Part shown: positions 9,889-18,749 of the stretch, one piece after another
How the letters are laid out: every line of letters starts with the position of its first letter
Numbering within the stretch: the stretch's first letter is position 1
Source of the DNA: Cymbomonas tetramitiformis
Lineage: Eukaryota > Chlorophyta > Pyramimonadophyceae > Pyramimonadales > Pyramimonadaceae
Length of the DNA: 64,000 nt
Assembly (NCBI GenBank): GCA_001247695.2
Contig: LGRX02025947.1
Coordinates: 1 to 64,000 of the forward strand
Direction: 5' to 3'
Position numbers and translations under genes: made by a program
Notes under the pieces: generated by a model
What the model saw: only the letters and a program-made list of their open reading frames with translations
Database searches by the model: none
Told to the model about the DNA's origin: nothing

Positions 9889-11028
9889 TTATACAAATAC
9901 CCGCACGAATGATTGTGCCGCATTCAGCTCCATGCAATCTTTCGTTGAGACTTTCTCTATCTGCCTTGAGGATGACATTCCCAAGACTTGCCACACTTTC
10001 ATATAATGTCTGGTAATCCTCTCTGTCTTCCAATACGCCTGTCCCATAACCTGCTGCAGGTCGGCTCCTTCAAGGAAAAGTTCAATTGCTCCCGCTGTCC
10101 GAATGCTGAAGAACGTTTCCCCATTGAACAGCCCCACTTTTTGCAACCAGCACTTGAGATCTGAATTCATCTGCTTCCTGGAAATTGGGCTATTCTCCAC
10201 TTTGCCACACCTGACTGGTCTGAACAAGAATCCCTGTGCAAGGTTCAGACCCAAGATTTTCATCACTTGGAGGTAGTCTTCCAACGCTGAGATGGGGCAT
10301 TTAGATTTTTCAGGGAGTCTTTTGATTCCGAAAACGTGTTCATCGCCCGAACGGAGTGTCTTCCCCCACTGGTAGTTGAAGAGAAAACCGGAGTTATCAG
10401 GAAATCTTATGATTCCCTCCACCCTTGTGGCTCCCAGCTCCGCCGGTCTCTTCAAGGCGTATAAGTCCATCAGGATCATTGCCTTACATCTAAGCGTGAT
10501 GAACAAAAGTATCCAATCTTGTGTCGAGGCAAAACCAGCTGCCTCTGCGTTCATGTGAATCACTAGCTTGTCGATCGTACAACTGAAAAGTGGTGTTGCT
10601 TGATTTGGGGTGATTCTTGCTTGCAACTGTTCGTTCCTGGTCATCGTTTCATAGACCTTAACAACTCTACCTGTGCACGGGTTGTCCGACCCACCTCTTC
10701 CGAAATCCTGGAAGGCACTAGAGAGTCTGCCGATAAGAAAATTCACCGAACTTGCGGCTTGCCTGACTGGGCAACTACATCTTCCCAGTTGAGGGCACGT
10801 GGCCGAATGTACGATAGTCTTACCGAACTGTTCCAAGTAAATAAGATACCATAAGATGTGTTGTGCTGTACACGAATCCAATGATTCTGGTGGGGTTATG
10901 CAAGCCAGGAATTCCCCGAGGGCCCGCAAATTCCGGAGTTTGGTTGATTGGTATACGTCCCGGGCCCTTGCTTCCTGAAGCTCTTTCGTTCTTAGCTGTA
11001 TGGCGGCCCAGTTAGGGGCTTTTCTCAA
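9889..11028 (-). CDS. Tyrosine recombinase of the DIRS-like element
   Basis: A 379-residue frame. A helical core-binding domain occupies about residues 1-150. The catalytic domain follows, with the first arginine in LKRPAEL (about residue 195), a KSKCPISALEDYL segment, the second arginine box FSIRTAGA (about 310), where S replaces the usual H as in DIRS recombinases, and the nucleophile region AYWKTERITRHYMK with Tyr near 344. The enzyme would integrate the circular cDNA of the element through a covalent 3'-phosphotyrosine intermediate in the nucleus. It lies 151 bp downstream of the RT ORF and reads in the same direction. The frame is complete and shows no damage. Confidence 0.85.
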   Translation of the reverse strand: MRKAPNWAAIQLRTKELQEARARDVYQSTKLRNLRALGEFLACITPPESLDSCTAQHILWYLIYLEQFGKTIVHSATCPQLGRCSCPVRQAASSVNFLIGRLSSAFQDFGRGGSDNPCTGRVVKVYETMTRNEQLQARITPNQATPLFSCTIDKLVIHMNAEAAGFASTQDWILLFITLRCKAMILMDLYALKRPAELGATRVEGIIRFPDNSGFLFNYQWGKTLRSGDEHVFGIKRLPEKSKCPISALEDYLQVMKILGLNLAQGFLFRPVRCGKVENSPISRKQMNSDLKCWLQKVGLFNGETFFSIRTAGAIELFLEGADLQQVMGQAYWKTERITRHYMKVWQVLGMSSSRQIEKVSTKDCMELNAAQSFVRVFV

Positions 11029-11178
11029 CAGGCTCTTGCCACCACCCTGTCAACCTCAAAAATTTCCCTTCCCCGAAAGTTACCAGCGTTCACAACAATT
11101 CATTTCCAAGGTAAATGGATTACTCTGGGAGCTATTAATATATCACATGAATTTTGTGTTTTGAAATACGAAGTGTTT

Positions 11179-14100
11179 TTAAGAAAAATCGAATCTAAAA
11201 ATCCAGACTGCCCACGGGAGTGGGCCTGCTTCTAACCATCTTCCATATCTAAGTTGTTGGAAACAGACCTCTCCTGCTTCAGCGATCCTGAACTTCTGTT
11301 TGCACAGTTTATTGTACTCAGTCCACCAGAAACCATCTGGAGAGAAACCATCCCACTGCGGAGCAACCACAGAGGCTGACGCCTTTTGTTCTCTAAGATA
11401 CATCAGGAACGGTCCCATTAATGCAAAAGGCGGATTAGCATAACAGTTTAGCCCCGCTAGTGGATAGGCAAAGACGTTGGTGCCACAAGCTTCTTTCTCT
11501 GGCAGCCTCGAGCAAAATCGCATCTTGGGACATCCCCGAACATTAGCCGTTGTTGCGAAGCAGTCGATGTTGTGCTGTCCAAACATCATGTTCAACAGAG
11601 GAGAGAACCGTGGCATCAATGAATAATGAGACTCTTCATCCGGGACTACAATAGCTCCATCAGGTCCCCTTGAAAAGGAAACCACCTTCAGTTCCAAGTT
11701 GTTATCCGCGACAAATCTATAGAGCTTTTCTGCCAAGTCTTTGCATGCTTTCGTGCCCAGGTTAGACGAGAGGACTCTTGATGAATCCCAGATATTTTTA
11801 TCCAAGATTATATCCCAGCGTTGCGGGACCCGTTCTACTGGGATTTCGAACAAGGCTTCTGAAATCAAAATTGACTGATCCACCGACGAGCAGGTTTTCA
11901 AATCTCGATAACACGAAATTTCATCTTGGAATTCCCCTGCTCTGATTGATGCCGTGACCTTTGTACCATCGTTGCGTGTATCCACGAGTATCGAGCAGTG
12001 GGCCTGCTTCCTAAATGCAGACACCTTAATCAGCGACGGCTGGAAGAGTTGACCCAAGTAGAGTTTGAAATGTCTCATCTGCTTACTGTTCAGGAAAAAA
12101 CTTTTCCTGCAGAATTCGTGCCTTTTTGCCAGGAAGGCATACAGCTTCCTACATGCAATAAGGATGCCCGGGGCTGCAATTGACATTGAAACCAACTTTC
12201 CTGCCACCTTCTCCAGGTCCCTGGCCGAAATATTTGACGAAGCTCGCAGGTCCGTTGCCAGGCTCAAGAACTTTTCCCATTTTTTCTGCGGGATGAAGAA
12301 TTCCTGCCTCGCAAGGTCAATGCCAATGCCTAGCCAGGTGATGGTCAAGGACGGAATGAACTCCGTCTTTTCCAGATGAATAAAATATCCTGCCGCCGTC
12401 ATGCATGACGAGACAACGAACACCGAGATTTCGGCTCTTTCCTGTTTAGTAAGAGTTGAGGCTCCCACTGGGGCCGGTCCCCCGGCATTATCATCAATGT
12501 AGTATAAATATGGTATTCCCAGCCGCCGGATGAATCCCGCGAATTCCCCCGCGAAGGCGCTATAAATGACCGGCGCTAGCTTCCATCCAAAATTGAGAAC
12601 TGTATAGACGTAATAAACACCATCCCACAGGAAACCCATGTACTGTTGCGACTCTTCTGTAAGCCTCACATGGAAGAATCCGTTCGCTTGGTCCATAATA
12701 AATGCCGGATCCCCCACCTCTAAGATTTGCGGAAGCATTGTAACCGACTCGTAGGTAAACGGAATATCTTTACACCAAAGGTTAAGGAATCTTGCATCGT
12801 TAATCTTTCTTGGTTTTGCTGGCTCCACCCCTACCGGCATAACAAGATGCGGGGGAGAGCATTCCCCTTCTTTGCCCCAGACTCTTATCGCTCCCCACTT
12901 GAGCTCGTCCTGTATCTTCCCAGAAATCCAGGGGATCAAGTGATCCGGTATCGCATGATTCTTGAACTGCATCTTCGGGGGTGTTCTTGAGTCGAAGCGA
13001 GCCCCTTCGTAAGTGCCTGAAAAGTGTTGGAAGAAATCCGAGATGGAGACTCCATTCTTTTCCCAATCTTTGACCAGCAATCCCATTTCTGATGATGTTA
13101 CCACCGTGTCCCAGAACTGGGTACACTCATGAATAGTTCCCACCCTGAACTCCCCCGGATCTCTAGCTGGTGCGGAAAGGGGGTCCGGGACCAAATTACC
13201 ACTGAGGGCATCCATTACTGAAGGGGTCAAGGTGTCCAGTCCTTGGGCCTCACGTGGCCCTAAGGACTGTTGCCTCTCCATCACTTCCCGGGCACTGTCG
13301 AAGCCTGAAACTGCCATGTTAATAAATGCAAGCGGGTCTCTCACACTTGTCGTCGCCGGCATGCCAGAGTCCAGTGCGAAGTTGGCCAGGCTGTCAGCTA
13401 GTTTATTGTGGTTCCGTGCTACATGCTTGAAATTGAAAACACAATCCGGGCGCAGGGCCATGTGGGCTTTCCCAACGATAAGTAGTCTCTCCAAGTCTTT
13501 TGCGATAACGTTACGGGAACCCGAGAATGCCGACACCACCAGCTCCGAGTCCCCAACAATTGTTGCTGTTGTCAGGTTCCATTCAATTGCTCGCTGGATT
13601 GCAATCACGGCCCCCACGAATTCTGCATAATTATTCGTCTTGGATCCAAGGCGTCCGTAGTCCAGGGACCACTGTTGACCTTGTTCTGAGCAGAGTGCTA
13701 CCCCGAACGAGGCTTGCCTCAAATCCGGCGACGCGTTACAGCGGCATGCACCATCGAAGAAAAACAATCCCTTTCGTGGGGCTGAGTCTAGCTCGTGTCC
13801 CTGTCCGAGACAACAACCACACCAGAGCACTTTTCCTTTCAGGAGAAAATGCTCCTCGAAAATCGCACCCCGGTCTCTACCGGGCCCCAATCTTGTGGAA
13901 AGGGATGGACGATTTTCGAGCCTGGCCGCTTCCGGTGTGCTACTCGTGTAGAGTAACCCACCCGTCGTGGTCAGTACTCTAACCGTCCAGCATCCCCATG
14001 TTAAAGGGAGGCTTCTATGACGGACGGGCACCAGGTGGTCCGTGCAGGCAAGATAATTGGCATTAATTGCCTGTATTCGCGAAGCACTCCAATTTGAGAT

Positions 14101-14301
14101 ATGCATCCCAAAGTCCGAAATCCAGTGTTCCGAAGCTGACCCACGAAATCTAACGTAGAGCAAAACAAATCCAGAATTCGAATCCAGGATCCCGAAGACT
14201 GAAATCTGAAATCTAATCGTAGAGCAAAAATCAGCCAAATCGAAATTTTGAAAATCTAACGTAGAGCAAAAAAACAAATCCAAAATTCGAAAATCCAGCA
14301 T
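11179..14301 (-). CDS. DIRS-like polyprotein: RNase H, reverse transcriptase, RNase H/methylase-like
   Basis: A 1,040-residue frame. Residues 1-60 are encoded by the AAATCTAACGTAGAGC repeats and are probably not translated. An RNase HI domain spans about 179-312 with acidic residues D183 (FFDGA), E227 (YAEF), D251 (GDSE) and D303 (NKLADS). The reverse transcriptase follows at about 450-710 (IMDQANGFFHV; YIDD at 601-604, the polymerase catalytic aspartates), then a connection domain. A C-terminal segment near 910-1000 has the pattern DCFATTANV...YANPPF...VVAPQWDG, which in DIRS elements corresponds to the RNase H/Dam-like methylase region. It copies element RNA to DNA and degrades the RNA strand. 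An RNase H ahead of the RT is unusual for DIRS. No frame damage is seen. Confidence 0.85.
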   Translation of the reverse strand: MLDFRILDLFFCSTLDFQNFDLADFCSTIRFQISVFGILDSNSGFVLLYVRFRGSASEHWISDFGMHISNWSASRIQAINANYLACTDHLVPVRHRSLPLTWGCWTVRVLTTTGGLLYTSSTPEAARLENRPSLSTRLGPGRDRGAIFEEHFLLKGKVLWCGCCLGQGHELDSAPRKGLFFFDGACRCNASPDLRQASFGVALCSEQGQQWSLDYGRLGSKTNNYAEFVGAVIAIQRAIEWNLTTATIVGDSELVVSAFSGSRNVIAKDLERLLIVGKAHMALRPDCVFNFKHVARNHNKLADSLANFALDSGMPATTSVRDPLAFINMAVSGFDSAREVMERQQSLGPREAQGLDTLTPSVMDALSGNLVPDPLSAPARDPGEFRVGTIHECTQFWDTVVTSSEMGLLVKDWEKNGVSISDFFQHFSGTYEGARFDSRTPPKMQFKNHAIPDHLIPWISGKIQDELKWGAIRVWGKEGECSPPHLVMPVGVEPAKPRKINDARFLNLWCKDIPFTYESVTMLPQILEVGDPAFIMDQANGFFHVRLTEESQQYMGFLWDGVYYVYTVLNFGWKLAPVIYSAFAGEFAGFIRRLGIPYLYYIDDNAGGPAPVGASTLTKQERAEISVFVVSSCMTAAGYFIHLEKTEFIPSLTITWLGIGIDLARQEFFIPQKKWEKFLSLATDLRASSNISARDLEKVAGKLVSMSIAAPGILIACRKLYAFLAKRHEFCRKSFFLNSKQMRHFKLYLGQLFQPSLIKVSAFRKQAHCSILVDTRNDGTKVTASIRAGEFQDEISCYRDLKTCSSVDQSILISEALFEIPVERVPQRWDIILDKNIWDSSRVLSSNLGTKACKDLAEKLYRFVADNNLELKVVSFSRGPDGAIVVPDEESHYSLMPRFSPLLNMMFGQHNIDCFATTANVRGCPKMRFCSRLPEKEACGTNVFAYPLAGLNCYANPPFALMGPFLMYLREQKASASVVAPQWDGFSPDGFWWTEYNKLCKQKFRIAEAGEVCFQQLRYGRWLEAGPLPWAVWIFRFDFS

Positions 14302-14640
14302 CCCGAGGAGTGAAATCTGAAAATCTAACGTAGAGCAAAATCAGCCAAATCGAAATTTCGAAATCTAACGTAGAGCAAATTCACAAAAATGCAAATCAAT
14401 TTTTCCAAGTAAATTCATTCCACAAGGACAACGAATTTCCATTCGATACTTAACTGTCATACGAAAATCTAACGTAGAGCAAAAAAACAAAATTTTCAAA
14501 TTCGAAAACCAGCATCCCGAAGACTGAAATCTGAAATTTAACGCAGAGCAAAATCAGCCAAATCGACATTTCGAAATCTAACGTAGAGCAAATTCACAAA
14601 ATGCAAAATTAACTTATCAAGTAAATCCATTTCACATGCA
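14140..14640. repeat. Interspersed AAATCTAACGTAGAGCAAA repeats
   Basis: At least seven copies of AAATCTAACGTAGAGCAAA with variable tails (CCAAATCGAAATTTCG, CCCGAAGACTGAAATCTG), spaced 40-100 bp. They sit between the zinc-knuckle Gag ORF and the RT ORF of the DIRS-like element and probably form its internal untranslated region. Confidence 0.8.
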
Positions 14641-14775
14641 ACAATGCATTTCAATTTGGTATTTAAACCTGGAATCTGATGTTACACGGTAAGACAGGCA
14701 CCCTGGCCCGCTCCCAAATATTGATACACTATATACATATTATACAGACCAGCATTCTGGCAGCTTTGACGGTTC

Positions 14776-15513
14776 CTAAGCAGGCTCCCTCTGAGGAGGT
14801 GGTGGCAACTGAGGCAACTGGTTTTGGTTGTTCCTATTGTCATTCTTATTTCGTTTGTCCACCCAGGTCACATTGATAGATCCATCCTTGTTCAACGCAT
14901 AAGGGGACTTGCAGTCCCGCAGCATATGTGACCCCTGGCATTTCGGGCATTTGACATTACCATCTGCAGGGGCTCCCGGTTTTGCAGTAACATGCTTAGT
15001 GGCTCCTGATAACGAGGCCTTCTTGGATTGAGTTTTTATGAACATTTGCAGCTCTGACTCGTGTGCATCATCTTTCTCGCACTCTGGAACGGTAGCCCTG
15101 ATTTGTTGATGTGCAAACAGGGCAATGTGATTGTCCGGCAAGGACGCATCCCTAGTACCTCCCGCCAACTCCCTCTCTATGAGGGTGGCAAGGGAATACA
15201 AGGACTGAGGAGTCTCCGGCTCCCTCGAACTGGCTCCCGGCAAACCAAAGGCAGCTGCCACCTTTCGCATCAGCTTCGGAATTTCCGGCACCGATTTCCC
15301 CGGGGTTAGGCACCAGTCCAACAACTCGCTTCTCAATCGGTGGGCTTTCAACCAGTTGGAGACCCCCTTGGTCTCCTCTTGCATGGATCTTTGGAGTACC
15401 GAGTCAACGTACGCCTGAATGTCGAATCCCGGTGTCACCGGTGATGCCAATCCCAAGGGAGCCTGCTCCCTCATTCCACCATCCATCTTCATCACTTGAG
15501 GTTGAGGAAACAT
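14776..15513 (-). CDS. Gag-like protein with zinc knuckle, DIRS-like element
   Basis: A 245-residue frame. Residues 25-115 are helical (FDIQAYVDSVLQRSM...). A zinc knuckle with spacing C-X2-C-X3-H-X4-C lies at 189-201 (CPKCQGSHMLRDC), one residue shorter than the retroviral CCHC. The tail is rich in N, Q and P (NKNDNRNNQNQLPQLPPPP). Such proteins bind element RNA and package it in the cytoplasm. The upstream part of the protein may be supplied by the ORFs at 17-18 kb through splicing, since 15.5-16.9 kb between them is mostly non-coding. It is co-directional with RT and recombinase. Confidence 0.65.
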   Translation of the reverse strand: MFPQPQVMKMDGGMREQAPLGLASPVTPGFDIQAYVDSVLQRSMQEETKGVSNWLKAHRLRSELLDWCLTPGKSVPEIPKLMRKVAAAFGLPGASSREPETPQSLYSLATLIERELAGGTRDASLPDNHIALFAHQQIRATVPECEKDDAHESELQMFIKTQSKKASLSGATKHVTAKPGAPADGNVKCPKCQGSHMLRDCKSPYALNKDGSINVTWVDKRNKNDNRNNQNQLPQLPPPPQREPA

Positions 15514-15519
15514 TCACAT

Positions 15520-16090
15520 ATCGTCCTTTGCCTCGATACAAACATGCATAACAATGTGTTGCAACAGTAGCATCTTCTTGCCCCCACGCTGATAATGCAC
15601 GGAATGCAATAATCATAAGGAGTCATCATCTGAGGCAATCACATCACCCTCCCTAATCATTATTCCCAGCATCAGCTTGTCATGGGCATGCAATTTTCAC
15701 CGATCGGACCAAAGAAAATTTTCATACCTATCCTTTCATCGAACAAACAATCATAGCCATCATACATGCAGTAATCATTGTTCAACATCACAGCAGCTAT
15801 TTTGTCATAATCAGAGGAAGTGCATCATCATGATAACAGTATTAATTTTCAATCCTATTTTCAGCAATCCTCACAGCAATTCAAAGTTGCAACATAACAA
15901 ATTCATATTTTCAATATAAACAAGTTCATATTTTCAAATAGCATTCATCTCAGTTGCAGCAATTATCTATCATCATGATCACAGCAAACAATTTCTATCC
16001 TAATCACAACAATTAATGCCAAAATTTTGAAACAATGCCACAATCAAATTACAACTATATTATGCAAGCCTGCCCTCAGAAAATAATACC
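15520..16090. other. Non-coding interior of the DIRS-like element
   Basis: AT-rich, with CAGCAATT/ATCATCAT-type low complexity. No gene is supported. Confidence 0.5.
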
Positions 16091-16096
16091 CTACAT

Positions 16097-16519
16097 CTAC
16101 CATAGATATGTGAATCTTTCAACCCCATATGGGAGCTCATCCACAATCAGCACAGATCTGCACAGTGGACATCTGACTACTTTTCTATAGGTCATGGTAA
16201 AGACAGCATGTATTGCTGCTGGTTGGACCAAGCTGGTCAAGTGGTACATTTCATTCAGGCCATCGAAACAGGCTACATGATAGTGGTGATTGCATGCAGT
16301 TGACACACACGGCGTTCCTCCCAGCAAGCTGGTTAAGCAGATGGCACAATCGTCTCCCACCGTTGGGGCAGTTAGAGTTCTTGTGAGCACCACTTCATCA
16401 TCAGCCTCCCGAGCCTGCAATATCAACCAATTTTTGTCAAGAAGGCCCATAACCAGGAGCTTACATCCGACCAGATACTTTGGAACCAATTGTCCACATA
16501 AACAACCCCCACGGGGCAC
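16097..16519 (-). CDS. RING-H2 finger protein inside the DIRS-like element
   Basis: A 140-residue frame with a complete RING-H2 ligand set: C58-X2-C61, C76-N-H78-X2-H81-X2-C84 (CNHHYHVAC) and C117-X2-C120 (CPLC). The long loop between the sixth and seventh ligands (32 residues) is unusual. RING-H2 domains bind E2 enzymes and act as ubiquitin ligases. The ORF is on the same strand as, and inside the boundaries of, the DIRS-like element, between its two Gag-like segments, so it appears to be cargo or an exon of the element. The start is uncertain: the first 50 residues lack features and may include untranslated sequence or an intron. A captured host exon that is not expressed remains possible. 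Confidence 0.65.
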   Translation of the reverse strand: MPRGGCLCGQLVPKYLVGCKLLVMGLLDKNWLILQAREADDEVVLTRTLTAPTVGDDCAICLTSLLGGTPCVSTACNHHYHVACFDGLNEMYHLTSLVQPAAIHAVFTMTYRKVVRCPLCRSVLIVDELPYGVERFTYLW

Positions 16520-16665
16520 AACGTCCCTCCAAGAGGAGACACCTCACAGTTTGAGGATTTCAAACAACAAAACCCCCACGGGGTACATACTCTTCCAAGA
16601 AGAGCCTCACTCAGTGTGAGGATAACCAAGTTCTTGTTGTCCCCACGGGACACAAGCAGCATTTT
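16497..16665. repeat. About 64-bp tandem repeat with CCCCCACGGGG cores
   Basis: Three degenerate units, each with AACAACCCCCACGGG, then ACA...CTTCCAAGA, then CCTCAC...TGTGAGGA. The period is 63-66 bp. Each unit holds the inverted pair CTCACAGT/AGTGTGAG. It lies just upstream of the RING ORF. Confidence 0.7.
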
Positions 16666-16972
16666 AAATTCAGGCTCTTTAAAGCAAGTCAAACTTTTTA
16701 AATTGGCAGGCTACAAACAGCAGCATAACAAGTTTACAAGAACCAAATTTGCACCACCCAGGAAGCGCCCACAAGCACAGGCACTGCGCTCCTAGATTAC
16801 TGCAAGGGCCCTAACTAATTACTCTTTGTGATAAGGACGGGGACCGGACTATTCTAAAAGAGGGGAAGAATTCCTAACTAGTGAAACGGGTTGAACAGGC
16901 TGAGAAGGTTTGTATCACACTACAGGGAAGGAGAAGGCCCTAGCAAATTTAACCGAAACCGAATTCAAATTT

Positions 16973-17491
16973 CTAAAGGAAAAGGAGAGGTGAAGCAGGA
17001 GCGCTCGGGCTAGCTACCTGGGCTGGTTGCAGAGGTTCTTGTGCTTGGCTTGCAGGGGGGTCGAGGCCAGAGAAAAGACCTTGCCCCGCATTCGGGTCCG
17101 TGTGCGGGCCGAACCCCGGCGGGTACGTCGGGGTCTGCGCGGCTCCCGGCCGGACGTACAACGGGGACGGGGGGCGCCGGGGGCCCGTGCCCTCGGTAAC
17201 AGGGACAACTGGAGGCGTATGTTGTCCCGATTCCCGGGACACCAAGTCAGACGGGACGTCCCCCATTGGCGGGGGGACCGGCCCCCCCGCGTTCAGATCA
17301 GCACGCGGGGTCAAATTAGCAGGTGTAGCCATATCCCCCGTCGGGGGCGTTCGCGCCCTCTCCAGCACCTCACGGAAGTTCTCCAAATTCCGAACCATAG
17401 TTGCTCTGGACTGGTTGTTTGTCACCTCCAGACCGGGGACCTTGGCACATATCTTCCGAAGGTGCTCGGACTTAAAGATTGACGCGTTCAA
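16973..17491 (-). CDS. Gag-like segment of the DIRS-like element (proline-rich)
   Basis: A 172-codon frame with no ATG at its start (the first codon given is TTG), immediately after the stop of the next ORF upstream. The first 50 residues (SEHLRKICAKVPGLEVTNN...) have the helix-turn-helix look of a SAP-like DNA-binding motif. The rest is Pro/Gly-rich and disordered. It is probably the continuation of the upstream ORF by frameshift or splicing rather than a separate gene. Confidence 0.4.
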   Translation of the reverse strand: MNASIFKSEHLRKICAKVPGLEVTNNQSRATMVRNLENFREVLERARTPPTGDMATPANLTPRADLNAGGPVPPPMGDVPSDLVSRESGQHTPPVVPVTEGTGPRRPPSPLYVRPGAAQTPTYPPGFGPHTDPNAGQGLFSGLDPPASQAQEPLQPAQVASPSAPASPLLFL

Positions 17492-17497
17492 AAGTAA

Positions 17498-18028
17498 TTA
17501 TTTGCTAGGCAGCACGTAGAAGTTAAGGCCAGTAAAGGCGTTCACCGTTAAGTCGGGGATAGACGGTGCCTCCTCCGTCACGCGGTGGACTTCATCGCGG
17601 GACGCCTGCGGACGGAGAGGGAGGCTGGCCCCCCCCGCAACATCCTCCGCCAAGGACGTTCTCTGCAGCACATTTCTTGCCGGAGGAGGAGAGTCAGCGC
17701 GTCCAGGGGCAGCTTGGTCACCAAACGACAATTCCTGCAACAAGGACGGTCCGGACGGCGACTCCGGCGTTTCAACATTCTCTCGGGACCACCTTTCCCC
17801 CGCGTCGACCACCTCGTCACCGTCTTCAGATTCATTAAGACCCAACGAGCGAAAGATTGCGGGCTCCTCCCGCGGAGGGGAGACCCGCGGAGCCGAGGTC
17901 GCTGCATTAAACGCGGACGACATAACGTTGGGCACGGAATTCTCATCAAGCTGACGGGTCAGTGCGCTACGGGAGGAGCGGGTCGACCTCCGCAAATCAG
18001 AATTAGTAGCGATTGCTGCGAAACTCAT
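17498..18028 (-). CDS. N-terminal Gag-like ORF of the DIRS-like element
   Basis: Start at the ATG at 18028 (MSFAAIATNSDLRRSTRS), 176 residues. The frame is open further upstream, but that ATG gives the most protein-like start. Low-complexity, acidic and Pro/Ser-rich; no domain recognised. The position, as the first ORF of the element on the minus strand, suggests a Gag N-terminus. The nested LTR element is inserted about 150 bp upstream of its start. Confidence 0.4.
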   Translation of the reverse strand: MSFAAIATNSDLRRSTRSSRSALTRQLDENSVPNVMSSAFNAATSAPRVSPPREEPAIFRSLGLNESEDGDEVVDAGERWSRENVETPESPSGPSLLQELSFGDQAAPGRADSPPPARNVLQRTSLAEDVAGGASLPLRPQASRDEVHRVTEEAPSIPDLTVNAFTGLNFYVLPSK

Positions 18029-18178
18029 GATTGTAAGAAGAAAACTTGCGTTAGGAAACGGAGAAGAAAGACGCAGCAATCGTCAGCAGGTAGGAAAAGT
18101 GAAGCATTTTCACCAATTTCCGACTTAAGAGCGACACTCTGCGACACTTGGACTTCGAAGCTGGAGGTGAACAGCCAC

Positions 18179-18430
18179 TACTGGAATATCCTAGTTCACT
18201 AGATATCAGAAACTCCCGAACTGTGTGGATAAACTCCTCAGATAAATAAACCCTAAGCTAGATATACCCGGAACGGTCTCGGACGGTTTCGGAGTCTAGC
18301 CTACCTGTGACACAGCGTGTGTCACAGCACGAACCTATAGATCAGTCAGCAGTCCAGTGTTGGTCCTAGGAGTCTGTCATAGGGGCCTGACCGGGACTCC
18401 CAGTCAGGGCTGCCTATACAGATTTCAGCA
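18179..18430 (-). repeat. 3' LTR of the Gag-only element
   Basis: 252 bp, matching 21471-21722 by eye throughout. It contains a hairpin GTGACACAGCGTGTGTCAC. Confidence 0.9.
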
Positions 18431-18749
18431 CACCACCCCAGCACTGTGGGTGGTGACTGTCTAGGAGAGTCAGATAATGTAAGATAAGTTAGGGCAGGAG
18501 CCAGGTTGACAGACCTAACTGCTAATCCAACTGTGCAATTCTGAAACACAAATTGGAAACCCTCTAGCTAGCACAGGTGCAGAAACCTACGGGCATTGTG
18601 CACCCGCTAAACAACTGAAAGGCACCGAGCTAGCAAGCCAGAATGTAACTTGTAGATGTCAAAAGCAAAAGCATAAACCATAAAAGTTGTTGAAGTCACC
18701 GGAGTTCCGCACACCACCATGTCGGTGTGCATCCAGAGTGAACAAGAAG

